Of a stretch of 64,000 nt of DNA, positions 1 through 10,419 are shown in pieces (positions within the stretch are counted from its first letter, which is position 1; every line of letters begins with the position of its first letter). The translations under genes and the position numbers were made by a program. The notes beneath the pieces were generated by a model. It was not told the origin of the DNA. It worked only from the letters and a program-made list of their open reading frames with translations, and searched no databases. This DNA is from Cylicocyclus nassatus (Eukaryota > Nematoda > Chromadorea > Rhabditida > Strongylidae): contig CATQJL010000316.1 of NCBI GenBank assembly GCA_958299035.1, positions 13,672,347 to 13,736,346 on the forward strand, written 5' to 3'.

Positions 1-350
1 AAAAACACGAAAATTTTCGTTTTCTCAGTTTCTAGTCAAGGAAAAAATACGGCAATCGTACATATGAATATCAGATATCGATAGTATTGATGTGAGCGAG
101 TGGGAGGTTCGTAGAAATTATTTGGACGAAGATCTGATTTTTTTTCGATTTTTTGGGCATTTGGAAATCTATAGATTTTGATTTCGAACTCTCCGTGGAT
201 CGAGCATAGCGCAAAGACATGAGCGCCATCTTGTAGAGCTTGTTTTGCTCTATCGAACAGTACCCCTTATCCTTTGTTGGGTTGAGTCTGGTTGCTTTGT
301 TAAAGCAAGCAAATAAAAACGTGCATTAATTATGAGACAACCTAATATAT
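1..350. mobile_element. Foldback element, right half (cut by window edge)
   Basis: Contains tagagcttgttttgctctatc and ends ttaattatgagacaacctaa, matching the right half of 57423-58321. The remainder lies outside the window. Confidence 0.7.
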
Positions 351-656
351 AGTTGTGACAGTCGCACACTTCTCAGTCTAGTGGCTTGCTTTCTCGGATA
401 AAGCTTCTCTGCATCCGCTCTGGTACATAATAGGTTCTACAAAAAAAGTTTGAAACACTTCGAAAAAAGCTCTATTTACTACCATGAACAATACTTTGTT
501 TGTCCTATTCTAGCATTTTTGAATGTTAGCATATTCTCTTATGTATAAACTTCAAGTATGTGAAGATCACTGAAGCACCGTAGTTTTTTTTGAGAAGAAG
601 AGAGACTGAGAGAAATATTAATGAAAGGTCTGCGTTTGATTTTAAATTTCAAATCT

Positions 657-662
657 TTTATT
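657..662 (-). terminator. Poly(A) signal AATAAA of protease copy A
   Basis: The minus strand reads AATAAA about 90 bases past the stop codon of the protease tail. The equivalent hexamer is kept in the duplicated copy at 52671-52676. Confidence 0.5.
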
Positions 663-752
663 GTCGCAATCGTAGAAACGTAGAATTCAACTCAAGTAGC
701 AGGTTTTTCACCAGTCATTTCTTTTTCTTATTCATATTGACGACAATAAGAT

Positions 753-3700
753 CTAAGTTGCATTCCTAATGGAATTCCTTTTGACCGCATTGTTATTCGT
801 CCTCGTGGCTCTCTCCGAAGTACTTTCGGCATTTCCTTTAGAGTTGTATCTCTTAGAGGCTCTCTTCTTCCTCATAGCATTATTCTCTGCCAAATAACTT
901 TTATTGGGACTACTAGATCTCCACCTAGAAAAATTCTTGACTGCTGCATCTTTCGTACTCCTCCTAGCATTCCAAGCGGCTCTATTCATCCCTACTGGAT
1001 TTCTCCCGGGAGTATTCCTGAAATTTGAAAACTTTTTTTTTAAATATGTTTTTTTCCTCTTATTATTCCCTGCGAAATTGCTCCTGTTGTGACTACTGGA
1101 ACTCCGACTAACGGGACCCCTCTTTGCTGCATTTCCCGGATTCCTCTTAGCATTAGTACAGGGGTTATACTTCCTCATGATATTTTCCCCGGAAGTATTC
1201 CTGATATTCATGTTGTTTCCCCTAGGGGCTGTATTCTTTCTCACGGCAATACTCCCTGCAAAGTATCTTCTATAAAAGTTATTGGAATTCCATGTAAGTG
1301 GATTCCCTGCTGCATTTTTCGAGTTCCTCTTAAAATTAGTCGAGGGGGCATAATTCGTCCTGATGGCAGGTCTCCCGCGAGTATTCCTGGCATTCTTGTT
1401 ATGTATCCTAGCAGGTGCATTCGTCCTCCTGGCATTTTTCGCTTTAAAATATTTCCTGTAATTATTAGAACTCCAAGTAGCGGGAGTTGTCCTTGCTGCA
1501 TTTCTCGAAATCCTCTTGAAATTAGTCCAGCGGGCATGATTCGTCCCGATGGCAGGTCTCCCGCGAGTATTCCTGGCATTCCTGTTATGTATCCTAGCAG
1601 CTGCATTCGTCCTCCTGGCATTCCTGTTATGTATCCTAGCAGCTGCATTCGTCCTCCTGGCATTTTTCGCTTTTAAATATTTCCTGTAATTATTGGAGCT
1701 CCAAGTAGCGGGAGTTGTCCTTGCTGCATTTCTCGAAATCCTCTCAAAATTAGTCCAGGGGGCATTATTCGTCTTGATGGCAGCTTTCCCGCGAGTATTC
1801 CTGGCATTCTTGTTATGTATCCTAACATGTGCATTCGTCCTCCTGGCATTTTTCACTTCAAAATATTTTCTGTAATTATTGGAACTCCAAGTAGCGGGAG
1901 TTGTCCTTGCCGCATTTTTCGAAATCCTCCTGAAAGTAGTCCGGGGGGCATTATTTTTCCCGACGGCAGGTCTCCCGCGAGTATTCCTGACATTCTTGTT
2001 ATATATCCTAGCAGGTGTATTCGTCTTCCTGGCATTTTTCCTTTCGAAGTATCTTCTGTAATTATTGGAATTCCAAGTAAGTGGATTCCATGCTGCATTT
2101 CCCGAGTTCCTCCATGAATTAGCCCAGGGGGCATTATTCGTCCCGATGGCAGGTTTCCCACGAGTATTCCTGGCATTCTTGTTATGTATCCTAGCAGGTG
2201 CATTCGTCCTCCTGGCATTTTTCGCTTCAAAATATTTTCTGTAATTATTGGAACTCCAAGTAGCGGGAGTTGTCCTTGCCGCATTTTTCGAATTCCTCCT
2301 AAAAGTAGTCCGGGGGGCATTATTTTTCCCGACGGCAGGTCTCCCGCGAGTATTCCTGACATTCTTGTCATATATCCTAGCAGGTGCATTCGTCCTCCTG
2401 GCATTTTTCGCCTCAAAATATTTTCTGTAATTATTGGGACTCCAAGTAGCAGGAGTTGTCCTTGCTGCATTTTTCGAATTCCTCCTAAAAGTAGTCCAAG
2501 GGGCATTATTTTTCCCGATGGCAGGTCTCCCGCGAGTATTCCTGGCACTCATGGTGTTTTTCCTGATAGGTGTATTCGTTTTTATCTTTACGGATAATGC
2601 CGTTTGGGCTACTTTTACAAAGAAGTCGAGAAATGTAGCAGGGAGAAATCTTGTTACTTTTCTCGGATTCCACGTAAAAGTAGTCCAAACGGCATTCCGT
2701 TTCATGTTATTCTTCTTCATCGAGCACTTATACAATTTGTTGATATTATCGATGTCCGATCGGGTAAAGTATGCTCGTGTCCAGGGTTTGAAATCTTCAA
2801 ATGGGTAGTGCATGACTGATTCACTATCGTATTCACCCATGTATTGTGCCTCAGTTCTCGAGTAAGTAAGTCGTCGATCTTGATACTCGCGTTCGGGATT
2901 TGGATCAGGAGGTCCTGCAGTAACGAGTGGATCGCGATCCTCTCTGCAAAAAATTTTTTCCTGTTTACAAGCTCAGAACAAACAAAACTATTCTATTAGG
3001 TCGTTCCAAAAGTAATGTCGTTTCTTTCGAATGAACGCCACTGTTCGTGGAATCAACATTTTCAAGAAGTCTTAAAAGCATTCGATGCAGCATTTCATCC
3101 TCTTTCTAATGGTTCTAATTTCACTGCATAATGTTTAATGCTCTCGAAAAATTACCAAAATCTGCGACTCATGCTTTTTGCCATGGCCCAGCCGACTATT
3201 TTTCTAATTTTTTGTCTAATCTCCGAAAAGTACAAGTGGCAGATAAATAGAGCAAATACTATAGAACACAGAGCAATTTTTTCTTTTACTTAGCTTGCTT
3301 CTCAGAGTTTCTAAAATCAATTTCTCAATGCCATCAAATTCCATATTTAGTCAAGTCAAACCTCGCAAAACAACAACCGGCAAGCGACTCGGGTGTCATT
3401 TGAGCAGCATTTTCTCCTCTTTCTAGCGGTCGTTTTTTGTTACCGCTTCATAAAGTTCGGGATAAAATCATCATAGTTCAACTTTTCCAAGGCACCCCAA
3501 GGTGTACCCGAAATTTCGAAAGTTGCTAAACCGAAGCGGTGCTCGTTTGGTTTGTAAAATGTCGCCAAACCATAATCCATTTTTGTAAGTTTCAAAATCC
3601 GGAGACTTTCGGCCTTTGATGCACTTGTGTCTGAGACGAGCCTGCTAAAATTCGATGGTTCCATCAAAAAATCTGTATAAAAATTATGACGAGCTCTGGA

Positions 3701-4532
3701 AAGAAGGAAAAAGTTGTGTTGTTTCCTGTAGGGTTTGCTCCATCCATCCATTACTTGGACTCCTTTTGAGGTTTGTTATAAAATTTTAGAAAAATTGTGA
3801 AACTTGGCCGTCTCAAAAACATGGGTCGCAGATTTTCTGGAAGCTCATTGACTTTATTGCAACTACTTCATAACCATTAAAAAGAGAATGAAATGCTGCA
3901 TCAAATGCTACCAGAATCTCTTACACATCTTTGTTTCAGAAGATGTGGCATACGTTTGAAAAAGCGAAATTACTTTCGGAACGACCTAATATATATACAC
4001 CTTTGATGTTCGTGATAAAAACCGATACTATGCATCAATTCATGAATCATGGCTGGTCCGTCAAAGCATTCAGGATCCATATTTAATTCAGTAATGAACT
4101 TGCCCTCATTTGTCCGACAACGAGAGGAAGTATCCCGACCGACGATGCTATAACACCTAAAGAAAAGGCAGAATATCTAAAATGGTATAAAAACTGATAC
4201 TTACCATTTCTTGGGTATTGCAGTAATTAACAAGTAGTAAATATCACGTTCTGTTCGCTTCCGGAATTTTATGCATGTGTTTATTTTAAACGCATTTATC
4301 GCATATCGTACGTATCTCCGTTGAGTATCATTCAAATATGGTACGAGTTCGTATGGAACTTCCGCTCCTGGCCAGATACTAAAACATAGAGTAAATCTAA
4401 GCTTACACAAGGGGCATTACAGCAAATTTAAGCGAGAACTAACTTACCCTGGATCATCAGAAAAGATTGCAAGCCCTTTAAAATGTTTACGGTTGACAGC
4501 GTCCGCACTTCTTTTTTCACTTTCATCGGTTC
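753..4532 (-). CDS. Astacin-family zinc metalloprotease with long basic repeat tail (copy A)
   Basis: Astacins are secreted zinc endopeptidases; in parasitic nematodes they act in moulting, digestion or host-tissue entry (family knowledge). Exons I can join on the minus strand are 4532-4448, 4378-4205, 4156-4001 and 2943-753. The introns begin GT and end AG (69, 48 and 1057 bp) and the reading frame is kept across all three junctions. Exon 3 encodes the zinc signature HELMHSIGFYHEHQR and the last exon the Met-turn SVMHY. A dibasic EKR before SADAV in exon 1 could be the propeptide cleavage site. After the domain end (INKLYKC) the frame stays open for about 650 residues of Asn/Arg/Thr-rich repeats, far longer than an ordinary astacin tail and without recognisable EGF or CUB domains. 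Initiator and signal-peptide exons upstream were not located, and the 5' limit of exon 1 is uncertain. The third intron is enlarged by a foldback element. Sure of the family, less sure of the full model. Confidence 0.78.
1195..2560 (-). repeat. 186 bp tandem repeats encoding 62-residue units of the protease tail
   Basis: The motif reading tctcccgcga on the plus strand recurs with ends at about 1380, 1566, 1794, 1980, 2163, 2349 and 2535. The steps are 186, 228, 186, 183, 186 and 186 bp, all multiples of three. Units translate on the minus strand to patterns such as NARRTNAPARI, NTRGRPAIG, NAPWTTFRRNSKNAARTTPATW and NNYRKYF. The 228 bp step contains an extra 42 bp (14 residues) duplicated inside one unit. 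Diverged units flank the array: one next to the catalytic domain keeps NAVWTTF and PAT, and Ser/Lys/Arg-rich ones lie toward the C terminus. Because the period is divisible by three, other frames are open as well, on both strands. I judge the stated frame to be real because it continues from the protease domain and because diverged units keep its residues. Confidence 0.85.
2996..3989. mobile_element. TA-flanked foldback (mariner-type MITE) in protease intron
   Basis: The element starts ttaggtcgttcc and ends ggaacgacctaa, with extended inverted arms, and is flanked by TA on both sides. It sits in the last intron of protease copy A. Copy B reads straight through at the matching site (about 54817-54824), so the TA duplication can be verified from an empty site. 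It contains a 103-codon minus-strand ORF at 3440-3751 that is broken in the related copy at 8583-9652, so I do not call it a gene. The TIR style and TA target resemble Tc1/mariner non-autonomous elements; no transposase is visible. Confidence 0.8.
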
Positions 4533-5332
4533 CTGCAAATCCTATTTGGTAATAAACTTCTGCGACAGGAAACGTTATTTGCAGGATTGTAACAGAGTGA
4601 ATATGTGTTATCCAAAGTGCTTCAAAAAAGAGAATTATTTTCTCAGAGAATGGTACATAATTCTTGTCTTCCTCAAAATTTCTTATGCTTTTATTTGAAA
4701 CTAAAAGTGAATGTAGGTACCGAGTAGATTTCTCGGTAGATATCGTGCGCTTGCAATGCGGCAGCATTTGTGCTTGCAATTGCCGCAGAGCAAAACGTTC
4801 CAGGTAAGTTCAGTGTTTTCTTTGCTCTTATTCTCACTTTTTACGTATGCTTCAATCGGCTAAAAATGAAAGTAAGCTAGAAAGCAGTTTTTGTTGTTTT
4901 GACTGGTTATATCTTCGTTAATTTAGGTATATGTTATGAGTGCTGTATTTCATGTTAGTGAGATGCAGCTTTCATGACACAGTGAAGTGTTCTTCACTAG
5001 ACCTCTCTGTCAACTCTTTCTTTCAAAAAAAACGTTTCTTTGCCACTAGTGATTTTCTTCAAACTCAAAGCACTCATTAATAGTGGATCTTACACCCTAC
5101 ATAGTCTGTTCATCTGAAAGTAACATCGTCTTACATCAATGTTTCCTGATAAGAGAACGTCAAAGCTTGTAGAAACCTGCTAGAATTGTAAAGAAACGTT
5201 ATTTGATGGAAAAAAAAGATGAAGGATAGGTTTAGTCACAAACAGTAAATGTGCGGCTGCTATTAGGATAGGCTTGAATTCAACGGCAAACAATATACTA
5301 GTTATCTTTGATAAAGTAATCAACAATACATA

Positions 5333-5540
5333 TACCCTAAAATCTCACAGATAAGTCCTCCCATCAGACAATTTCAGATAAGTCCGCTTTCTTTCCATAA
5401 TAACTACCCTGAAATCTGTCAAGTAAGTCCGAACTTATCTGAAGGGAGGACTTATCTGCAAGACTTCTGGCGGCGCGAAAGCGGATTTTCGTTGATTTTT
5501 CGTGTCAAAAAGGCAGACTTATCTGTAGACTTTAGGATAT
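5333..5540. mobile_element. Small inverted-repeat element with agataagtcc motifs (copy A)
   Basis: Begins taccctaaaatctcacagataagtc and ends with its approximate reverse complement gacttatctgtagactttagg. Several agataagtcc/ggacttatct motifs occur between. Present in both duplication copies, so it was there before the duplication. Confidence 0.5.
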
Positions 5541-6146
5541 TCATGAGTCTCAAAGAATGGTTATACTAAATACAAATCATGCTAATTAGTTTACACTTAT
5601 AATTTTTTAAAAGACACCTAATTAATCTCAACGATATTCTCAGTAAACTTGATAGATAACAAATTTTGAACATTCTCAATAAACAATTTAATTACAGTGA
5701 ATACAGTTACAAAGAGTATGTTGATGATTACCATAAACATATAACTACAGGAAATCTAAGTCTAACAAAAGAAAAGGGATAAAAACCATTACATATAAAG
5801 AAACAAAATGTTGGTTACAAAACGAAATTAACACGAAGGATTTCAAAGAAAATTTTTTTTTACAATTTTCGTTTTTATATCTAAATTTAATGCGCATCCT
5901 ATATTTTGTTATTTTGAAGTTGTAATAAAGATGATTATTTTTTGTATGCAAGTGGGTTATTTACCATTGATATGTCACCATCCATTGATATTCTTTGATG
6001 TTGTGTTAAATCCATATGGATATACCGTATTCAATCATACTATATAAAGCGCAAGCACCCCCATCTGACGTCACACTCGCGCCAGGGGTGGAAACTACCG
6101 TCCTTCGTTTTGTGCCGGTGCAAGCGTACCGAGCTGATGACTCAAA

Positions 6147-6466
6147 CTCAGACAATCGCTGGGGCCAGGCGGGCACCGGAAAAATAGATTGCTGATTTCT
6201 CGCACCTCGCTCGCGGATTTTTTGCAAAGCAATTACGGCTTTTCGGAAGACCGCTTGCTGAGTCAGGAGATTTTTGAGAGACCGCCTGTTGAATTTTTTT
6301 TCGCTCTTATCTTTTGCAGATATATTGCTAAATCTCTGAGGAATCGAGAACTCAGCAAGCGGTCTTCCGAAAAGTCCTGATTGCTTTCCAAAAAATCCGC
6401 GAGCGGAATGCGAGAGATCAGCAATCTATTTTTCCGGTGCCCGCCTGCCCCCGGCGATTGTCTGAG
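6147..6466. repeat. Large imperfect palindrome (foldback element)
   Basis: The left arm 6147-6263 (ctcagacaatcg ... cttgctgagt) pairs with the right arm 6350-6466 (actcagcaag ... cgattgtctgag) over about 115 bases, with a spacer near 90 bases. The arms are GC-richer than the surroundings. Short direct repeats of atgttgatcaagtggcataaccc lie just outside at 6492-6560. No coding content is recognised. Confidence 0.8.
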
Positions 6467-6560
6467 AAGCGGCAGTAATGCCTGTCTCAGACGATGTTGA
6501 TCAGTGGCATAACCCAAAAAGTGCAATCACAATGTTGATCAAGTGGCATAACCCAAGAAG

Positions 6561-8306
6561 ACACTAGACAAGCTAACTTTCTTATAGTTCGAATTGTTTC
6601 TATGTGAGCAACTCAATTTCGGTTTTTCATTCCCAACAAGTGACGCCGAAATCGTTATTAGCAGATTTATTTTGTCTTACTTCACATTTCAAGCTTCTGT
6701 ATCCCTACTATGGAGTGCTTAATTTGGAGTGCACCGTAAGTTTTTCAAAAAAGTCAGATTTTTCAGAAAAAAGTCGCAGTCACCAATATTTCACTCCTCG
6801 AGCGCCAAATTTGTTTCCTCATTCTAAGACAGTTGCGCCATTTCTTTATTCGATAGAGCTATTCTGCAATCTAATTTTTCTGCTAACTTACCTCAGCAAG
6901 AAAGTCCAAGTTTTCCAAATTTCTTCACGAAATGCTTCACAAATGTTTTTTCTCAAACAAACTGCACTAAATCTCTTTTTGGAAATTTCACGCAAAGATT
7001 TCTATTTACATTGGACAATCTCTGTCTGTGATTTTTTTTTCGAATAAGCGCTTCGGTTGAAAGGCCCATGTCATTAAGAAAATTGTCAGGAATTTTAGCA
7101 GAATAGTTGCAGTCTTTAGTATTTCAACTGTTTTACTTCTCACAATCGTCGAAGCTGATCTGCTCACTAGATAGCAACTTTACTCTTTGTTTATTTTAGC
7201 GGTAATTCAAGCACAGTTTAGATCGCGCAACATTTTGTTGGACCGGGCGTCACGTTGTCTTTCCCTAGAAAACATTGCTGATTCTGTGCAAGAGAGTGAA
7301 TGATATGAGCTCTCAAATCGGATGTTTAGCATCTCTGAAATTTGTGAAATGCCATTCAAGATGTAATCACAAACGTCATTCATTTTGCAGACGTCTACTA
7401 CTAGACCGTGCCAAAGAGCGCATTTTAGTCCTCATATTTACTGTGGGCCTCAAATGACTGAAAAACCCAAAAAGCTTTTCATACATTTTGCATACTTTTG
7501 AAATGTTTTTGTGGGTATTTTTCCTACAGTTAGTGTATGAGATTTCTCCTTCTAATGCACTTTGGAAGCTGTAAACAGTCTATCCGAAATCATAGCTGTT
7601 TATGCGTCATATGTTCTTCAAATGTTAATTTTGCACAACCGCAGAATTGTATAAGTAGCTTAGATTTGCTTAGGTAAGCATCTAAAAGCATAAACACCTT
7701 TGAGCAGGTACCTTCAAGAATTTGAATCAGTAGCTTGCTAACGATAAGATGACCTGAAAATTGAGTCGAATTTGGAGCACCTATAGATGAATTGCAAGGA
7801 TGCCGGACTTGGAAAGTCCTTATAACATGCAAACGAAAGATTAAACAGTAAAACTTCTTGAATGAAAGAGGAATGACGCATCCAAGAAAAATTATTTTGT
7901 CAAGAAAAAGAGGTAGCGTTTGAGTTTGGAAAATTTTAGATTTATAATGTTGGCTAAATATTCTCAAGGAGTCAACTTAAATTTTCTTGCTATCTTGATT
8001 TCGGAAAGAGATGAGTAGTCTCAGAACTTTTGGGGGGGGGGGAAGGTTCTAAGGCAGATTGGGGGGGAGGGGAGCACTCACTGTGGAAAACATGGCCCCG
8101 GGAAGAGTTGGGAGGGGGAGGCAAATCCTCAAAGAGCTCAGATAGCAAAACGCTATATAAAATTTGAGGATCTTAAAGCAAAGGACGGAGAGGTGTGGCT
8201 GGAAGATGAGAGAGAGCAGTTATGATAGGTTCGCTACGAATCTTTAAAAGTTCCAAGTTTTAGTCACATCCTACTTCACACACACGGTGATTTATATCAA
8301 AACTAG
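6561..8306. other. No gene seen
   Basis: AT-rich sequence. The longest open frame (6604-7047, plus, 147 codons) has no recognisable domain, and its composition fits chance opening in AT-rich DNA. Contains a G-run near 8030-8075. Confidence 0.5.
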
Positions 8307-8535
8307 TTGGCAAAACCGGCTCCGCCCGGCCCTGCCAGTAACATATTTGTAATCAGCATGTTCGATTACCTCCTGTGCCAACTCCCAGCCTCGTAGCTCA
8401 AATTTTGCAAAAAATCGATAAAATCGATATCAATCGATGAGAAAAGTAGCCTATGGCACCCGCCGGGGCCCAAAATGCATGTGTGCCAAGTTTGGTCCAG
8501 ATCGGTTCAGAAGTGGAATCTTCTATTTGGAACAT

Positions 8536-8568
<33 letters not shown>

Positions 8569-8582
8569 TATTCAGCTTTATA
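8307..8582 (+). mobile_element. Short interspersed repeat, 'ACTAG...CAGACAGA' family
   Basis: Runs from actagttggcaaaaccggctccgcc to a (cagacaga)n tract and attcagctttatatta. Relatives are at 22500-22741, 25133-25357, 26265-26513 and, on the opposite strand, 43068-43155 joined to 48553-48828. The last copy has an 11 bp target duplication, which suggests reverse-transcribed insertion. No ORF; class not assigned. Confidence 0.65.
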
Positions 8583-9652
8583 TTAGGTCGTTCCGAAAGT
8601 AATGTCGCTTTTTTCAAACGTATGCCACATCTCGTGGAACAAAGATATGTAAAAGATTCCTGTAGCAGTTAATGCAGCATTTCATTCTCTTTTTAATGGT
8701 TATGAAGTTGTTGCAATAAACTCAATGAGCTTCCAAAAAAGAGTCAAAATCTGCGACCCATGCTTTTTGAGATTTTTTGAGATAGATAGCCAGGTTTCAC
8801 AATTTTTCCAAAATCTTATAACAAACATCAGAAGGAGTCCAAGTAATGGATGGATGGAGCAAACCCTACGGAAAACAGCACAACTTTTTTTTACATCTTA
8901 GTTTTTTACATTTCATTTTTTTTACATTTTTACATTTTTTTTACATTTCGTCATAATTTTTGTACAGATTTTTTGATGACCACCGAATTTTAGCAGGCTC
9001 TTCTCAGACACAAGTGCATCAAACGTCAACAAGTCTTCGGATTTTGAAACTTACAAAGATGGATTATGGTTTGACAACAATTTTACAAACCAAACGAGCA
9101 TTCACCGCTTCGGTTTAGCAACTTTCGAAAATTTCGGGTACACCTTGGGGTGCCTTGGAAAAGTTGAATTATGATGATTTTATCCCGAACTTTATGAAAC
9201 GGTAACAAAAAACGACCGCTAGAAAGAGGAGAAAAAGCTGCATCGAATGACACCCGAGTCGCTTGCCGGTTGTTGTTCTGTGAGGTTTGACTTGACTAAA
9301 TATGGAATTTGATGGCATTGAGAAATTGATTTTAGAAACTCTGAGAAGCAAGCTAAGTAAAAGAAAAAATTACTCTGTGTTCTATAGTATTTGCTCTATT
9401 TATCTGCCACTTGTACTTTTTGGAGATTAGACAAAAACTTAGAAAAATAGCCGAATTTGACCACGGCAAAAAGAATGAGTTGCAAATTTTGGTAATTTTT
9501 CGAGAGCTCATTAAACATTATGCAGTGATATTAAAGTGTTAGAAAGAGGATGAAATGCTGCATCGAATGCTCCTAAGATCTCTTAGAAATGTTGATTCCA
9601 CGAATGGTGGCGTCCATTCGAAAAAAGCGACATTACTATCGGAACGACCTGA
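8583..9652. mobile_element. TA-flanked foldback element, inverted relative of 2996-3989
   Basis: Ends read ttaggtcgttccgaaag and tatcggaacgacctga, flanked by TA. The interior matches the element in the protease intron in opposite orientation, with a T-rich expansion at about 8885-8945. No intact ORF. Confidence 0.75.
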
Positions 9653-10419
9653 TATATAAGATACTATTAGGTTGTCCCGAAAGTTTTGTCGGTTTCTTTC
9701 ATCGCTCACTAAAATTCACAGAATATCAATCTATAGACGGCTTAGGTACCATTTGGTTCAGATTTTTATCCTCTTTCTTATAGTTGTACTTGCTTTTTGA
9801 TCTACCCTGTCTTTGCAATGTTACCGTCATGGCTTTTTGAGCAGCTCAGCAGTAACGCCAAATCTTCCTGAATTTTAGAATTTTTTATTCCGATGTTCTC
9901 AAAGGGCGCTGGTAACTTTTATGTAGAGCAAACCTTTGGCTACATTGTATCCATTTTAGAGCCATGAAGCGCGCTTGCCAAGCCCGTTATAATTATTTAT
10001 TTATTAAAAACCGCGGCTTTTTGAATAAGTTTAACACGTAAAAGTACCAAAAATTCCAAAAAGCTGCTTTTTCGAAGGGAATCAAAATTGATTATGTTGC
10101 ATAAATGATGCTAAGTAAGAATTATTTTTCAATACGCAAAAACTTTGAAAGCTTTCGTGTGTTTTATGCAGTTGCGTGTTTCATAACTTGGCCAAAAATC
10201 GAGACCTTCGCAGAAATAATTTTTTAAGCTACAATCAGCAGATTAGAAGGATCTAAAAATACCTGCTTGTAGTCCGAGAGTAACTCCATTTGATCCATAC
10301 TTAAAGCATTTCAAGACTTTGTAATGAATCTTTCAAAAATTAGCCTAACTTTGAGCAGGTAAAATTGACAATTGGAGAATTTTGGCAATTATCAAAAAAA
10401 AGCACACAAGGTTCCTGTA

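Larger units (their letters stand above)
435..6030. repeat. Segmental duplication, copy A
   Basis: Homologous to 52444-57386 in the same orientation, from a shared start (acaaaaaagtttgaaacact) to a shared end (ggatataccgtattcaat). It includes the whole visible protease gene and about 1.5 kb beyond its first located exon. Copy A has the intron foldback element that copy B lacks, and lacks the 475 bp insertion of copy B. Differences are scattered substitutions and small indels. Confidence 0.9.

Noticed and set aside
904..2808. Several hydrophobic plus-strand ORFs of 60-195 codons
   Set aside because: They are the antisense readings of the protease repeat tail; repeated identical starts reflect the 186 bp period.
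3440..3751. 103-codon ORF inside the intron foldback element
   Set aside because: The related element at 8583-9652 has it broken by an expansion and shifts, and it has no transposase motif.
6604..7047. 147-codon plus-strand ORF
   Set aside because: Phe/Ser/Leu-rich AT-driven composition, no domain, no splice context.
7590..7967. 125-codon minus-strand ORF
   Set aside because: AT-driven composition and no recognisable motif.
8540..8575. CRISPR-like short repeat array
   Set aside because: It is a (cagacaga)n simple repeat that is part of an interspersed element, in a eukaryotic genome.
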